DNA of 64,000 bases, taken from Alistipes sp. (lineage in GTDB: Bacteria > Bacteroidota > Bacteroidia > Bacteroidales > Rikenellaceae). The stretch's first letter is position 1; every line of letters begins with the position of its first letter. The stretch lies in assembly GCA_017631055.1 (NCBI GenBank), contig JAGBTZ010000003.1, forward strand, positions 24,619-88,618. Direction: 5' to 3'. The notes under the pieces are model-generated. The model worked only from the letters and a program-made list of their open reading frames with translations. It searched no databases and had not been told where the DNA came from. Below, piece by piece: positions 25,430 to 34,814 of this stretch. The position numbers and the translations under genes were made by a program.

Positions 25430-26227
25430 ATGAAAAATGTGATTAAATACGCTGTGTGTCTGGTCTTTATGCTCTCGGTTGCTGATGCGTGGGCGTGGGG
25501 CAAGCGCGGGCACGAAGTTATCTCGATTTTGGCCACTGAGCGGCTGACTCCCCAAACAAAGCGTGCTGTCGAGAAGATTCTCGGTGGAGATATGCGTAGC
25601 AACTCAAACTGGCTCGATGGCTTGAGAACGCAGGAGGCTACGGCTTATACCAACCATTGGCACAATACACAAATCGACAAGGAGGGGCGCTCATCGACCC
25701 AATCCGAGAAGGATGGCATTGTTCAGTTGGAGCGTAATATCGAGATTTTGCGCCACCGTGCCGACCATAGCGATTCGCTGGTGGTGGCAGCACTGCGCAC
25801 GGTAATTCACTTGGTGGGCGACCTGCATTGTGTCGCTTGTATCAGCTTTGAGGATATTCCCTACTCCGATAACTTTACCTTCTATCGCTCGGATGGCAAG
25901 AGTATGAAAAAGGAGAAGTGCCAGAAGATGACTTGGGACAAACTCTGGAGCAAGTGGTATTTCGATATCCACGGAATCTTCTCGTCCGAGATGTTTGCTC
26001 GCGAGATTAGGATGTGTCAAGGCGATAAGTTCGAGGAGTATATGCACGGCACGCCCCGTACCTGGGTCGAGGAGATGGGTCGTGAGGCTCGCCCGTTGAT
26101 TGAGTATATTAAGCCCGACCAGGTGCTCGATAATGCGACCTCTTACAATTGGGAGTTGATACACGAGCGTTGCTTGGCGAAGGCTTCGGTGCGTCTGGCT
26201 GTGGTATTGAATGATATCTTCAAATAG
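25430..26227 (+). CDS. Secreted S1/P1-type nuclease paralog with altered zinc site
   Basis: A 265-residue protein with a signal peptide cleaved before Trp23 (WGKRGH), clearly paralogous to the previous gene. The Zn1/Zn3 ligands are kept: Trp1, His6, Asp in NWLDGL, His in NHWH, and His/Asp in IHLVGDLH. The three Zn2 ligands are not: the His of HCPSH is Cys (HCVAC), and the His and Asp of HKFWD are Asp and Ser (WDKLWS). It may bind two zincs only, use a Cys/Asp site, or have lost activity. Ends before a perfect bidirectional terminator. Confidence 0.87.
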   Translation: MKNVIKYAVCLVFMLSVADAWAWGKRGHEVISILATERLTPQTKRAVEKILGGDMRSNSNWLDGLRTQEATAYTNHWHNTQIDKEGRSSTQSEKDGIVQLERNIEILRHRADHSDSLVVAALRTVIHLVGDLHCVACISFEDIPYSDNFTFYRSDGKSMKKEKCQKMTWDKLWSKWYFDIHGIFSSEMFAREIRMCQGDKFEEYMHGTPRTWVEEMGREARPLIEYIKPDQVLDNATSYNWELIHERCLAKASVRLAVVLNDIFK

Positions 26228-26245
26228 TAGAAATAGTTATATAAC

Positions 26246-26288
26246 ATCAACAAAAGAGGTTGTCCATTGGATAACCTCTTTTGTTGAT
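26246..26288. terminator. Bidirectional terminator between nuclease pair and DPP-IV
   Basis: Perfect 16-bp stem ATCAACAAAAGAGGTT/AACCTCTTTTGTTGAT with an 11-base loop, A-rich on one side and T-rich on the other, between two convergent genes. Confidence 0.85.
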
Positions 26289-26303
26289 ACACAATCGGTT
26301 ACG

Positions 26304-28421
26304 TTAGAGATTTTGCAACGTGTACTCGACCATCTTCTGGCGGATATTTGATGTGTCATTGGGGCGCATCGAGTGATTTTGGTCGGGGTATATCATCATA
26401 TCGTACTGCTTGCCGGCGCGGTTGAGTGCGCGGGTCATCTCGATAGTATTTTGCAGATGGACATTATCGTCAGCCGTGCCGTGCATAATGAGCAGACGGG
26501 TGCGGTTGTGGAGTTTGTCGGCAAAATTGATGGGCGAGTTATCGTCATAACCCGAGGGGTTATCCTGCGGTAGGCCGTTGTAGATTTCGGTGTAGATGGT
26601 GTCGTAGTAGCGCCACGTTGTCACGGGTGCAACGGCAATCGCCATCTTAAAGAGCCCCTCGCCACGCAGTGCACATCCCAGAGCCATAAATCCGCCATAC
26701 GACCAGCCATAAATACCGACGCGGTCAGCATCGACATACTTCTGGCGGGACATATACTTTGCCAACGAAATCTGGTCCTCGACCTCGAGTGCGCCTAAAC
26801 GGCCGTAGGTTGCCTTCTTGAACGCCTCACCGCGATAGCCCGTACCTCGGCCATCGGTGCAGACTACGATATATCCGTGCGGAACAACAGCATCCTCCCA
26901 ATCAACTCCCCAGCGGTCGGACACCGACTGTGAGCCCGGGCCCGAGTACTGCGTGAGTAGCACGGGGTAGCGCTTCGAGGGGTCGAAGTCGAGCGGGCGC
27001 ACCATATAGGCATTGAGCGTATCGCCTCGTTCGGTGGTGAAGGTGAAGAACTCCTTGGTGGGGCGTTTGCCGAGTTCGGCCACAGCCTTGCGGCTATCCA
27101 CAAGGGTCTCGACCTTGGCACCATCGCCACGATGCACGGTCACGATGTTGGGTGTCGAGGCGTTCGAGTAGGTCGAGATGTAGTACTTCATCCCTCGGCT
27201 CGGTGCAATGGTGTAGTAGCCGGCCTCTTGGGTCAGGCGTATGCGTTTCTTGCCGTTGAGAGCCACTCGGCAGAGGTCGCGCTGCAATGGCGAACGCTCG
27301 GTCGAGAGGTACCACACGTTGCGAGTGTCGGCACCTACGATGTGCGTAACCTCCCACTTGCCCGAGGTGAGGGCGCAGATGCGACCACGAGTGAGCGAGT
27401 GGAGGTAGAGGTGCATATATCCAGTCGAGCTCTCCTCGCGCACCACAAAGCGGTCGGCATCGATAAAGAGCACGTCAGAGGCACTCTTGCGCTCGACATA
27501 TTGCGGAGCCTGCTCATCGTAGACTGTGCGCTGCGAGCCGTTGCGGTCGGTGATAATCTCGAAGTGGTTTTGGCGGCGATTGACGCGGAAGAAGAAGAGT
27601 TCGCCTGCCGGAGTCCACCCCAGGTGCGAGATATATTGGTCACGCTCGGCACCGGTGTCGACCTTACGCTTTGCACCGCTCGTGCGGTCGTAGACCCACA
27701 ACTCGACCACCGAATTGCAGTCGCCCGCCTTGGGGTATTTGAACGAGAAGGCCTTGTTGTAGAGCGAGCCATCGTAGCGCATCATCTCGAAGATGGGCAC
27801 TCGACTCTCGTCAAAGCGCAAGTATGCTACCTGGCGACTATCAGGCGAGATGGCATAGGCTTGAGTGAAGCCAAACTCCTCCTCGTAGACCCAATCGGTC
27901 GTGCCGTTGATAATCTCGTTCCAGCGGCCATCCGAAGTGATTGCGGTGGATTGTCCCGAGGCGATGTCGTAGATGTAGAGATTGTTCTCCTTGGCGTAGA
28001 CCAACGCCTTGCCATCGGGGGTGAAGGTTACATCGCGCACTGCCGAGAGTATCTTCTCGGGCGAGCCACCTACCTTCGAGAGCCAATAGTCGGCGGTGAA
28101 GGAGTGGCGGTAGATGGTCTGCGACCCCTTGGATGCTGCTACGAGCAGTGTACGCTCATCGGGCGAAAGTGTGTAGTCCAGCCACTCGAAGGGAACCTCG
28201 AGCAAAATCTGACTCTGGGAGCGGTCGGCATAACTACGGCGGGCGATGTTCTGCCCTGCACGGAAGGTGTAGTGCTCGCCATCGGCCATGGAGCGCAAAC
28301 CCGAAATCGAGCCGTTGGCACGGCGCAACTGCAAAATTGAGGCGTAATCGCCCTGACCAAATGTAGCGACAGCCGTACAGAGTAGTGCGGCTGCCGAAAG
28401 AATATAGAGTTTTAATTTCAT
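26304..28421 (-). CDS. Dipeptidyl peptidase IV (S9 family)
   Basis: Exported serine peptidase that removes X-Pro or X-Ala dipeptides from peptide N-termini. The 705-residue product has a signal peptide, an eight-bladed beta-propeller domain, the double-Glu motif DWVYEEEF near 180 that holds the substrate amino group, and a C-terminal alpha/beta hydrolase domain with Ser574 (GWSYGG), Asp651 (HGTADDN) and His683 (DQNHS). All catalytic parts are present. Last gene of a GH73/unknown/DPP-IV unit, 6 bases after the unknown gene. Confidence 0.95.
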   Translation of the reverse strand: MKLKLYILSAAALLCTAVATFGQGDYASILQLRRANGSISGLRSMADGEHYTFRAGQNIARRSYADRSQSQILLEVPFEWLDYTLSPDERTLLVAASKGSQTIYRHSFTADYWLSKVGGSPEKILSAVRDVTFTPDGKALVYAKENNLYIYDIASGQSTAITSDGRWNEIINGTTDWVYEEEFGFTQAYAISPDSRQVAYLRFDESRVPIFEMMRYDGSLYNKAFSFKYPKAGDCNSVVELWVYDRTSGAKRKVDTGAERDQYISHLGWTPAGELFFFRVNRRQNHFEIITDRNGSQRTVYDEQAPQYVERKSASDVLFIDADRFVVREESSTGYMHLYLHSLTRGRICALTSGKWEVTHIVGADTRNVWYLSTERSPLQRDLCRVALNGKKRIRLTQEAGYYTIAPSRGMKYYISTYSNASTPNIVTVHRGDGAKVETLVDSRKAVAELGKRPTKEFFTFTTERGDTLNAYMVRPLDFDPSKRYPVLLTQYSGPGSQSVSDRWGVDWEDAVVPHGYIVVCTDGRGTGYRGEAFKKATYGRLGALEVEDQISLAKYMSRQKYVDADRVGIYGWSYGGFMALGCALRGEGLFKMAIAVAPVTTWRYYDTIYTEIYNGLPQDNPSGYDDNSPINFADKLHNRTRLLIMHGTADDNVHLQNTIEMTRALNRAGKQYDMMIYPDQNHSMRPNDTSNIRQKMVEYTLQNL

Positions 28422-28427
28422 ATCGTG

Positions 28428-29114
28428 CTAAATATCGTCTACGTTGAAGTCGAAGCCGGTACGCTTGTCGGTCACAAACTTTGAGTTATCCATCTTGGTA
28501 TTGAACTGGTCGACCGTAACGTGCTTGTTGCTCTCGTAGGGCGGTACGAGCAGGTCGAAGTTGATAGCGTAGTTGATTGCCGACTCCAGTATCGAAATCA
28601 GCGACTCGCGGTTGATCTCGCTCTTGCCGAAGCTCATGGCACGCACCAGCGTTTGACGCTTGCCCTCAACGAAGAACATACGTTCGCGATTGATGAAGAT
28701 GCGACCAATCAGATAACCTCCATCCTGATTGCGGTTCTGCTTGAACGACTCCGAAAGGAAGTTGTAGATGTTGATGATACCACAATACGAATTGGTCTTA
28801 TCGGCCTGAACGTAAGGGTTTTGCCAAATGATATGGTTGTTGTCGAACTCGAATACATCGGTGTGCATCTGGAAAATCAGAATGTCGTTTGCGATTTGGA
28901 GTTGCGCCTCATACTTGCCACGATCGCGATACTCCAAGCGCACACGGCGGTCGAGTTTGCCCTCGAGTGCATCGTCCATCTCCGATGCCATCTCGAAGAG
29001 TGTATCCTTGAGTTCGTTAAGGGTGGTGAAGGTGTTGTCGAAGACCTTCTGCTTGAGTGACGACTTCTCGACAATGGTCGAGAGGATGCGTTCACGGAGT
29101 GATTGAGTAGCCAT
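28428..29114 (-). CDS. Conserved protein of unknown function, 228 residues
   Basis: I do not assign a family. The protein has no signal peptide or membrane segment. The N-terminal 60 residues are helical and charged, then comes a mixed alpha/beta part with the segments QIANDILIFQMHTDVF, CGIINIYNFLSESF and GYLIGRIFINRERMFFVEGKRQ. The C-terminus contains VPPYESNKHVTVDQF. It looks like a soluble cytoplasmic protein of ordinary composition. It lies 18 bases after the GH73/LysM gene and 6 bases before DPP-IV, so it is probably in their operon. Confidence 0.75.
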   Translation of the reverse strand: MATQSLRERILSTIVEKSSLKQKVFDNTFTTLNELKDTLFEMASEMDDALEGKLDRRVRLEYRDRGKYEAQLQIANDILIFQMHTDVFEFDNNHIIWQNPYVQADKTNSYCGIINIYNFLSESFKQNRNQDGGYLIGRIFINRERMFFVEGKRQTLVRAMSFGKSEINRESLISILESAINYAINFDLLVPPYESNKHVTVDQFNTKMDNSKFVTDKRTGFDFNVDDI

Positions 29115-29132
29115 ATCTTTCAGTTTTGGTTG

Positions 29133-30113
29133 TTATCTTACTTTGATTGTCTGCCCGTTCGAGAGTTGTGCCTCGACTCCCAATCGGTTAATGCGGGCGA
29201 GCGAGCGCAGGCGGATGCCGTATGCCTGCGCGATGTCGTACAGCGTCTCATCGTGGCGTACTGTGTGCATTAGTACATTGCCCTCCCAAGCCTTGCGCTT
29301 ACGCTCGATGAAGATGATGTCGCCCTTTGAGGGTTGAGCCTCGGGGGCTACATCGTTATAGCGGCGCAGCACCTTTGCCGAGATGGCGAACAGGGATGCA
29401 ATATGCTCATATAGGTCGCCCTCCTTTGCCAGGATGTAGCAGACGTTGTTGGTACGATAGACATTATAGCCTCGGTGGGCATTTATCGTTACGCGATAGG
29501 CGTTGGGATTGACTCCATCCTCTCGACCCATAGCGGGCATCTCGGCCTCGATTGTGGGTTCGGCTCCGTGAGCCTCGGCATAGAGCTTCTGCCCCTCCTC
29601 GCGGTCGAGCAGGTAGAGCTTATTCTCCTCGATGATGCGTACCAGTCGCTCGGCATAGTCGGGTGCTGTGGCGTAGCCCGCAGCCTTCAGGCCTCGAGCC
29701 CAGCTGCGATAGTCCGTTGAGGAGTAGACAAAGAGCGAGTCGTAGCGGGGCGACTTGTCCAAAAACTCGGCGTGGTCGCGATAGGACTCCTCCACCGAGG
29801 GGTATTTGCGGAAACATTCGCCCTTCTCATCGTCATCGTGGTAGACCTTCTCGCCTGTCCAATTCTTCTTGCACTTGATGCCGAAGTGGTTGTTCGAGGT
29901 GAGTGAAAGGTGGCTGTTACCGCTATTGGACTCGAGTATTCCCTGTGCCATGGTGATACTCGCCGGGATGCCGTAGTGCTCCATGTGGGCTATGGCAATA
30001 TGTTTGTATTTTTCGACATACTCCTCGCGAGTTAATTGCGTTTGAGCATTGGCGAAAAGGGGTAATATCACCAAGAAAAGTGAGGAAAGTATTGTTTTTC
30101 TCAAAATAATCAT
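29133..30113 (-). CDS. GH73 glucosaminidase with C-terminal LysM domains
   Basis: Peptidoglycan hydrolase, 326 residues from ATG 30113. A signal peptide (SSLFLVILPLFANA) is followed by a glucosaminidase domain whose catalytic Glu lies in AQGILESNSGNS, with the NNHFGIKC and YPSVEESYRDHAEFL motifs. Two LysM-like repeats finish the protein, around YILAKEGDLYEHIASLF and the C-terminal HTVRHDETLYDIA. It should act in the periplasm on cell wall glycan strands. The upstream in-frame extension to 30260 is rejected because the signal peptide and a -7 box place the start at 30113. Confidence 0.9.
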   Translation of the reverse strand: MIILRKTILSSLFLVILPLFANAQTQLTREEYVEKYKHIAIAHMEHYGIPASITMAQGILESNSGNSHLSLTSNNHFGIKCKKNWTGEKVYHDDDEKGECFRKYPSVEESYRDHAEFLDKSPRYDSLFVYSSTDYRSWARGLKAAGYATAPDYAERLVRIIEENKLYLLDREEGQKLYAEAHGAEPTIEAEMPAMGREDGVNPNAYRVTINAHRGYNVYRTNNVCYILAKEGDLYEHIASLFAISAKVLRRYNDVAPEAQPSKGDIIFIERKRKAWEGNVLMHTVRHDETLYDIAQAYGIRLRSLARINRLGVEAQLSNGQTIKVR

Positions 30114-30121
30114 TATCTTTG
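30092..30121 (+). promoter_or_regulatory. Promoter for DUF4254-GT9 unit
   Basis: TTG (30092-30094), 19-base spacer, TATCTTTG (30114-30121). It faces the minus-strand -7 box at 30136-30143; the two transcripts would start within a few bases of each other and run in opposite directions through each other's box. Confidence 0.65.
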
Positions 30122-30135
30122 TAGTTAGTTGAAGG

Positions 30136-30143
30136 CAAAGATA
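30136..30143 (-). promoter_or_regulatory. -7 promoter element for the GH73-unknown-DPP-IV unit
   Basis: Minus-strand TATCTTTG, 22 bases upstream of the GH73 start. It forms an inverted repeat with the plus-strand TATCTTTG at 30114-30121. Confidence 0.6.
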
Positions 30144-30185
30144 TGTTTTTCTGCCGAAATTAACAACATAAAATAACAAGAGAGT

Positions 30186-30791
30186 ATGTTTACGAACAAC
30201 GCAATGCAAATTTTCAATCGCTCGGTGGAGGATTATCACCGCTACGATAATGTGGACCATCCCGAGGAGAATCCATTTACCGAAGGTTCGCTTGACTATC
30301 TTTTATACAAGAAGAATTGGGTGGATGCCGTGCAGTGGCACCTCGAAGATATTATCCGTGACCCCAACATCGACCCCGTAGAGGCTCTGAAAATCAAGCG
30401 CCGTATCGATGCTTCGAATCAGGTGCGTACCGATATGGTTGAGTATATCGACTCTTATCTGCTCGATAAGTATAAGGATATCAAGCCTTTGGCAGATGCT
30501 AAAATCAATACCGAGACTCCCGCTTGGGCTATCGATCGCCTCTCGATTCTCGAGTTGAAGATTTACCACATGCGCCAGGAGGTGTTGCGTACCGATGTCG
30601 AGCAGTCGCATCGCGATGCTTGCCAAAAGAAGCTCAACACACTGCTCGAGCAGCAGAAAGACCTCTCGACCGCAATCGAGGAACTTATCGAGGATATCGA
30701 GGCCGGCCGTAAATATATGAAGACCTACAAGCAGATGAAGATGTATAACGATCCGTCGTTGAATCCGGTTCTGTATGGCAATAAACAATAG
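30186..30791 (+). CDS. DUF4254 family protein
   Basis: A 201-residue, mostly helical cytoplasmic protein of the DUF4254 family, found mainly in Bacteroidetes. Segments typical of the family are WHLEDIIRDP, IDRLSILELKIYHM and a C-terminal helix with Tyr/Lys-rich KYMKTYKQMKMYND. No catalytic motif is evident. Its stop overlaps the start of the GT9 gene by 17 bases, implying translational coupling and a role connected with lipopolysaccharide or surface glycan assembly, though the function is unknown. Confidence 0.8.
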   Translation: MFTNNAMQIFNRSVEDYHRYDNVDHPEENPFTEGSLDYLLYKKNWVDAVQWHLEDIIRDPNIDPVEALKIKRRIDASNQVRTDMVEYIDSYLLDKYKDIKPLADAKINTETPAWAIDRLSILELKIYHMRQEVLRTDVEQSHRDACQKKLNTLLEQQKDLSTAIEELIEDIEAGRKYMKTYKQMKMYNDPSLNPVLYGNKQ

Positions 30792-31800
30792 GAGCGTTCC
30801 GAAACATATACTCGTAGTTCGCCTCTCGGCGATGGGTGATGTGGCGATGTTGCCACACGCCATCCGTGCCCTCAGAGAGGTATATCCTGACGTTAAAATT
30901 ACAGTCGCTACGCGAAAACTCTTCGAGCCTTTCTTTGAGGGGCTCGACGTAGGCTTTTTGCCGGTCGAGAAGAGTGAGTATGACGGCTGGAAGAATATCC
31001 GCGACCTCTCGCGCAAGATGCGCACGCTCGGCATTGATGCCTTTGCCGATACGCATGGAGTTTGGCGCACGATGTTTGTCCGTATGTGGTTGTGGCTGCA
31101 CGGATTGCGTACTGCCAGAATTCACAAGGGACGTGTCGAAAAGTGGTTCCGTGTGGGATATTGCAACTCGAATGCAGTGCCGTTGAAGCATACGGTGGTG
31201 CGTTATTGCGATGTGTTCCGCCGTCTGGGCTTCGACTTCCCCGACCCAAAGCCCGCCGTTAAGCAGTCTCGACCAAACCCTATGGGCGAGAAGAGTGGTA
31301 CCTGGGTCGGATTTGCCCCCTTCTCGGCACATCAGGGTAAGACCTATCCCGAGGGTTTGCGCGAGGAGGTTGTCAAGCTGTTGGCAGCGAAGTATGACCG
31401 CATATTTATCCATAGCGGAGGTGGCAAGGAGGCTCAATTTGCTATGGCGATGGAGAGTGCTTATCCCAACGTGACGGCAGTGAACGGCAAGGTTAAGGGG
31501 CTGGGCGAGGAGATGAATCTGATTTCGAATTTGGACTGCGTGGTCTCGATGGATTCGCTCGTTATGCACCTCTCGTCACTTGTCGCTACGCCCGTAGTTT
31601 CGGTGTGGGGCGCTACTCATCCCGAATTGGGATTTCTTGGATATGGTTGCTCTCCCGAGGGTGTTCTGCAGGAGGAGATAAAGTGTCGCCCCTGCTCGAC
31701 ATACGGCAACACCAAGTGTAAATATGGTGATTACCGCTGCATTCACGCAATCTCGCCTCAGATGATTGTCGATAGGGTCGAGAAGATGCTCGGGAGATAA
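30775..31800 (+). CDS. Glycosyltransferase family 9 (heptosyltransferase-like)
   Basis: A 341-residue GT-B fold transferase of the ADP-heptose:LPS family. It opens ILVVRLSAMGDVAMLPHAIRAL, the GT9 N-terminal signature, and has GFAPFSAHQGKTYPEG and the C-terminal nucleotide-binding part with SMDSLVMHLSSLVATPVVSVWGAT, in which the donor-binding S/D motif is present. A Cys-rich segment (CRPCSTYGNTKC) lies near the end. It likely adds a sugar to the LPS core at the inner membrane. Second gene of the DUF4254 unit, followed by a strong hairpin terminator. Confidence 0.88.
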   Translation: MAINNRSVPKHILVVRLSAMGDVAMLPHAIRALREVYPDVKITVATRKLFEPFFEGLDVGFLPVEKSEYDGWKNIRDLSRKMRTLGIDAFADTHGVWRTMFVRMWLWLHGLRTARIHKGRVEKWFRVGYCNSNAVPLKHTVVRYCDVFRRLGFDFPDPKPAVKQSRPNPMGEKSGTWVGFAPFSAHQGKTYPEGLREEVVKLLAAKYDRIFIHSGGGKEAQFAMAMESAYPNVTAVNGKVKGLGEEMNLISNLDCVVSMDSLVMHLSSLVATPVVSVWGATHPELGFLGYGCSPEGVLQEEIKCRPCSTYGNTKCKYGDYRCIHAISPQMIVDRVEKMLGR

Positions 31801-31835
31801 TAAGCGCCACTTTTGGCATCATTACCAACAAACTT

Positions 31836-31867
31836 GTGGGGGTGACTAATCATTTAGTCACCCCCAC
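31836..31867. terminator. Bidirectional terminator between GT9 and the V-ATPase operon
   Basis: Stem GTGGGGGTGACTAA/TTAGTCACCCCCAC with a short loop, then ACAATCTTTTT on the plus strand. It lies between the convergent GT9 gene and V-ATPase K gene. Confidence 0.8.
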
Positions 31868-31893
31868 AATCTTTTTGAAGAACAACTCTCGGA

Positions 31894-32355
<462 letters not shown>

Positions 32356-34203
32356 TTAGTTTTTGTTATTGTTGTTATTTGTTTGGTATTGTTCTTTTTT
32401 CAATGGCTCGAATGCACGCATGCTCATCTCGAAACCAGCGTTCTTGTAAAACTCTACGAAGGTCAAACGCATCGGGTGAACGAATGACGAAATCGTTGAC
32501 ATAAAGAGGTTGATACCGTGGCCAATAAGCAGAATGGGCAACATAACAAGTATGCGTACCACGATATTGGCTCCCTCGGGAACAAATCCCGCAGCGAGCG
32601 AGTTGAATACCAATGCCAGCACACCGCCCGACAAGCCGATAGCGAAGAGTCGAATGTATGAGAGCACGTCACTCAAGATTCCTGTTATATTATTATAGGT
32701 ATCCCACAATCCCGAGCCGAGGTTTACAAACGGATTCTTGCCCGGAGAGTTGAAGAAGAGCATCAGCACTGCGCCCAAGCCCAGCACACCGAAGAATGCG
32801 GGTGAGGATGCTGTGAAGAAGGGGATAACCCACGCCTCGTTAAGCATCGGAAGACCCACCGACAGGCATGCTCCTGCCACAACCAGGAACCAACCCACGC
32901 TCGAGAGTGCGTACTTAAATCCAACGGTCTTGGTGATGAGGACTATCTTCAAAACCATACCGAAGAGAATCTGCAACAGACCGATAGCCAGGGCCCACGA
33001 GAAGAACTTGTTCTGGAAGTCGAAGAAGGGAATCTCGGGGAAGAACTCCTTGAGGCTCATACCGAAGAACGAGCCACAGAAGAGTCCCACAGCCACAGTC
33101 GCTGCCGAACACATCGTGGCAAACCATGCTGCACGCTTCATCATCGGCTCCTTGCTCTTGGCCAGCAAGCCCAATCCGAGCAGCAACAGAATCAATCCGT
33201 AGCCGGCATCGTTCAAGCAGATACCGAAGAAGAGCATATAGAACGGAGCAAAGAATGGAGTGAGGTCCATAGTGCCGTACTTAGGCAGGGCGTACATATT
33301 GCCCACCATCTCGAAGATGCGGCTAAACCAATTATTCTTGAGCTTCACGGGAGTATCATCCTCGGGAGTCGGGTCGCTCTTGATGTAGACCACGTTGGGA
33401 TACTCCTCGAGCAGTGCATCGACCTTGTCGCAGGTCTCCTTCTCGGCCCAGCCCTCCATAACCAGCAGCAATCCATCTGCCTCGTGAGTGGCTGTAGCCT
33501 CGATTTTTACGCCCTGCAGACGCTCCTTGAGTGCGATAATCTCGGCTTCAATCTCGGCTACCGACATTGCGCACTGCGAGAGGGTGGTGTCGAACTCCGA
33601 AATTGACTTTTCGAGTCCCTCCACCTCGGCCGCAGCCTTGCGGGCATCGCATTGAGGGAGCTTTGCCTCCATCGCATCGAGGACAACTTCCGTATTCGGC
33701 TCTGCAACCACAACGAAGTAGACCATACCTCCCTGCTCGTTGATAACCGAGAGGTTGAACTGCTCGTTCCACGCCTCTGCATTGGCATCGAAGGTGCTCT
33801 TCTGGGTGGTGAAGAAGCGCAGAGTGATACCCTGCGAAGCAAGACTCTTGATGGTCTCGACCTCAAAGTCGCCCCAAGCGCTCCACTCGCCCACAATCTT
33901 GGTCATGCGGGCAATCTCCGAGCGCAACTCGGCAATCTTCTGCGATGCCGATGTATACTTCTCGAAGACATTGGTCGTGGTGCCGGCACTCTCGATAAAG
34001 TTCTCGCTCGAGCGGAATGCCTCGAGAGCCTCCTTTGCCTTGAGGCGAGACTCGATGTCGCTGATGAGCTGACGATCATTCTCCTGCGGCTCCCAGCCGG
34101 TGGTCGTGATGTCGACCAAGCCAAGTTCGCGCAAGTGCTCGATAAAATCCTCGCTCTGTCCTGCGTAGAGGACAAAGTCGTATTTAGTCATCTTCGAAAT
34201 CAT
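32356..34203 (-). CDS. ntpI: V-type ATPase subunit I (stator, a-subunit homolog)
   Basis: 615 residues: a cytoplasmic N-terminal half with coiled-coil arms and a C-terminal half with about seven or eight membrane helices (first near FFAPFYMLFFGICLNDAGYG). The essential Arg lies in LSYIRLFAIGLSGG in the penultimate helical region. It carries the ion half-channels against the K ring. Its ATG at 34203 overlaps the stop of the D subunit gene as ATGA, a translational coupling arrangement. Confidence 0.93.
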   Translation of the reverse strand: MISKMTKYDFVLYAGQSEDFIEHLRELGLVDITTTGWEPQENDRQLISDIESRLKAKEALEAFRSSENFIESAGTTTNVFEKYTSASQKIAELRSEIARMTKIVGEWSAWGDFEVETIKSLASQGITLRFFTTQKSTFDANAEAWNEQFNLSVINEQGGMVYFVVVAEPNTEVVLDAMEAKLPQCDARKAAAEVEGLEKSISEFDTTLSQCAMSVAEIEAEIIALKERLQGVKIEATATHEADGLLLVMEGWAEKETCDKVDALLEEYPNVVYIKSDPTPEDDTPVKLKNNWFSRIFEMVGNMYALPKYGTMDLTPFFAPFYMLFFGICLNDAGYGLILLLLGLGLLAKSKEPMMKRAAWFATMCSAATVAVGLFCGSFFGMSLKEFFPEIPFFDFQNKFFSWALAIGLLQILFGMVLKIVLITKTVGFKYALSSVGWFLVVAGACLSVGLPMLNEAWVIPFFTASSPAFFGVLGLGAVLMLFFNSPGKNPFVNLGSGLWDTYNNITGILSDVLSYIRLFAIGLSGGVLALVFNSLAAGFVPEGANIVVRILVMLPILLIGHGINLFMSTISSFVHPMRLTFVEFYKNAGFEMSMRAFEPLKKEQYQTNNNNNKN

Positions 34204-34808
34204 AACATCTGCCCCTCCACGGCTTGCTGTTGACGGGTTTTAACGATCTTCTGTGCGGACTTCGAGAGATTCTCCTCATCCTCCATAAATCGCTTGATTT
34301 TGCGTATGGCATCCTCATATCCGGGAATTTGCACCTTCTCGTAGAGGTTTACCTTCTGAGTAGTTTTGCGACGAGCGTAATCCAACAGCTCGACACGGCG
34401 ATTGTAGACCTCGTGCTGGATGCCGAGCTCGGCCAATCGCTTAAGTATCGCCAATCCGTCTGCGAACCACAGCGGCGAGGAGAAGACATCATACGCCTTC
34501 TGCTCGAAGTGAATCTCGCCCAGCACCGGAATACGCACTCCGGCAATCTTCTGGGTCGTGAGCTCCACATCCGCAATACGGAGCAGCGTGCAATCGAACT
34601 CTCCCCAAAGAGCCACCATATATTCGTACTCCGCAACCGCACGGTCGAAGAGTTCGCGGTACTCCTGGGCAGAGATCTTCGCTCGCTTGACCTCGGAGCG
34701 CAGAGCCGACTCCTTCGACTTGATGGTCGGAAGAGCCTTCTGGCGCATCTTCAGCTGTTTGCCGAGCTCGCCGAGCGAAGTCTTGTTATATTGAAACTTG
34801 ATTGCCAT
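34200..34808 (-). CDS. ntpD: V-type ATPase subunit D (central stalk)
   Basis: Rotor axle of 202 residues, mostly two long helices forming a coiled coil, with the family N-terminal pattern FQYNKTSLGELGKQLKMR. A short middle part is non-helical (VRIPVLGEIHFEQKAYD). Overlaps subunit I by four bases and follows subunit B by six bases. Confidence 0.92.
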   Translation of the reverse strand: MAIKFQYNKTSLGELGKQLKMRQKALPTIKSKESALRSEVKRAKISAQEYRELFDRAVAEYEYMVALWGEFDCTLLRIADVELTTQKIAGVRIPVLGEIHFEQKAYDVFSSPLWFADGLAILKRLAELGIQHEVYNRRVELLDYARRKTTQKVNLYEKVQIPGYEDAIRKIKRFMEDEENLSKSAQKIVKTRQQQAVEGQML

Positions 34809-34814
34809 TGCGCT

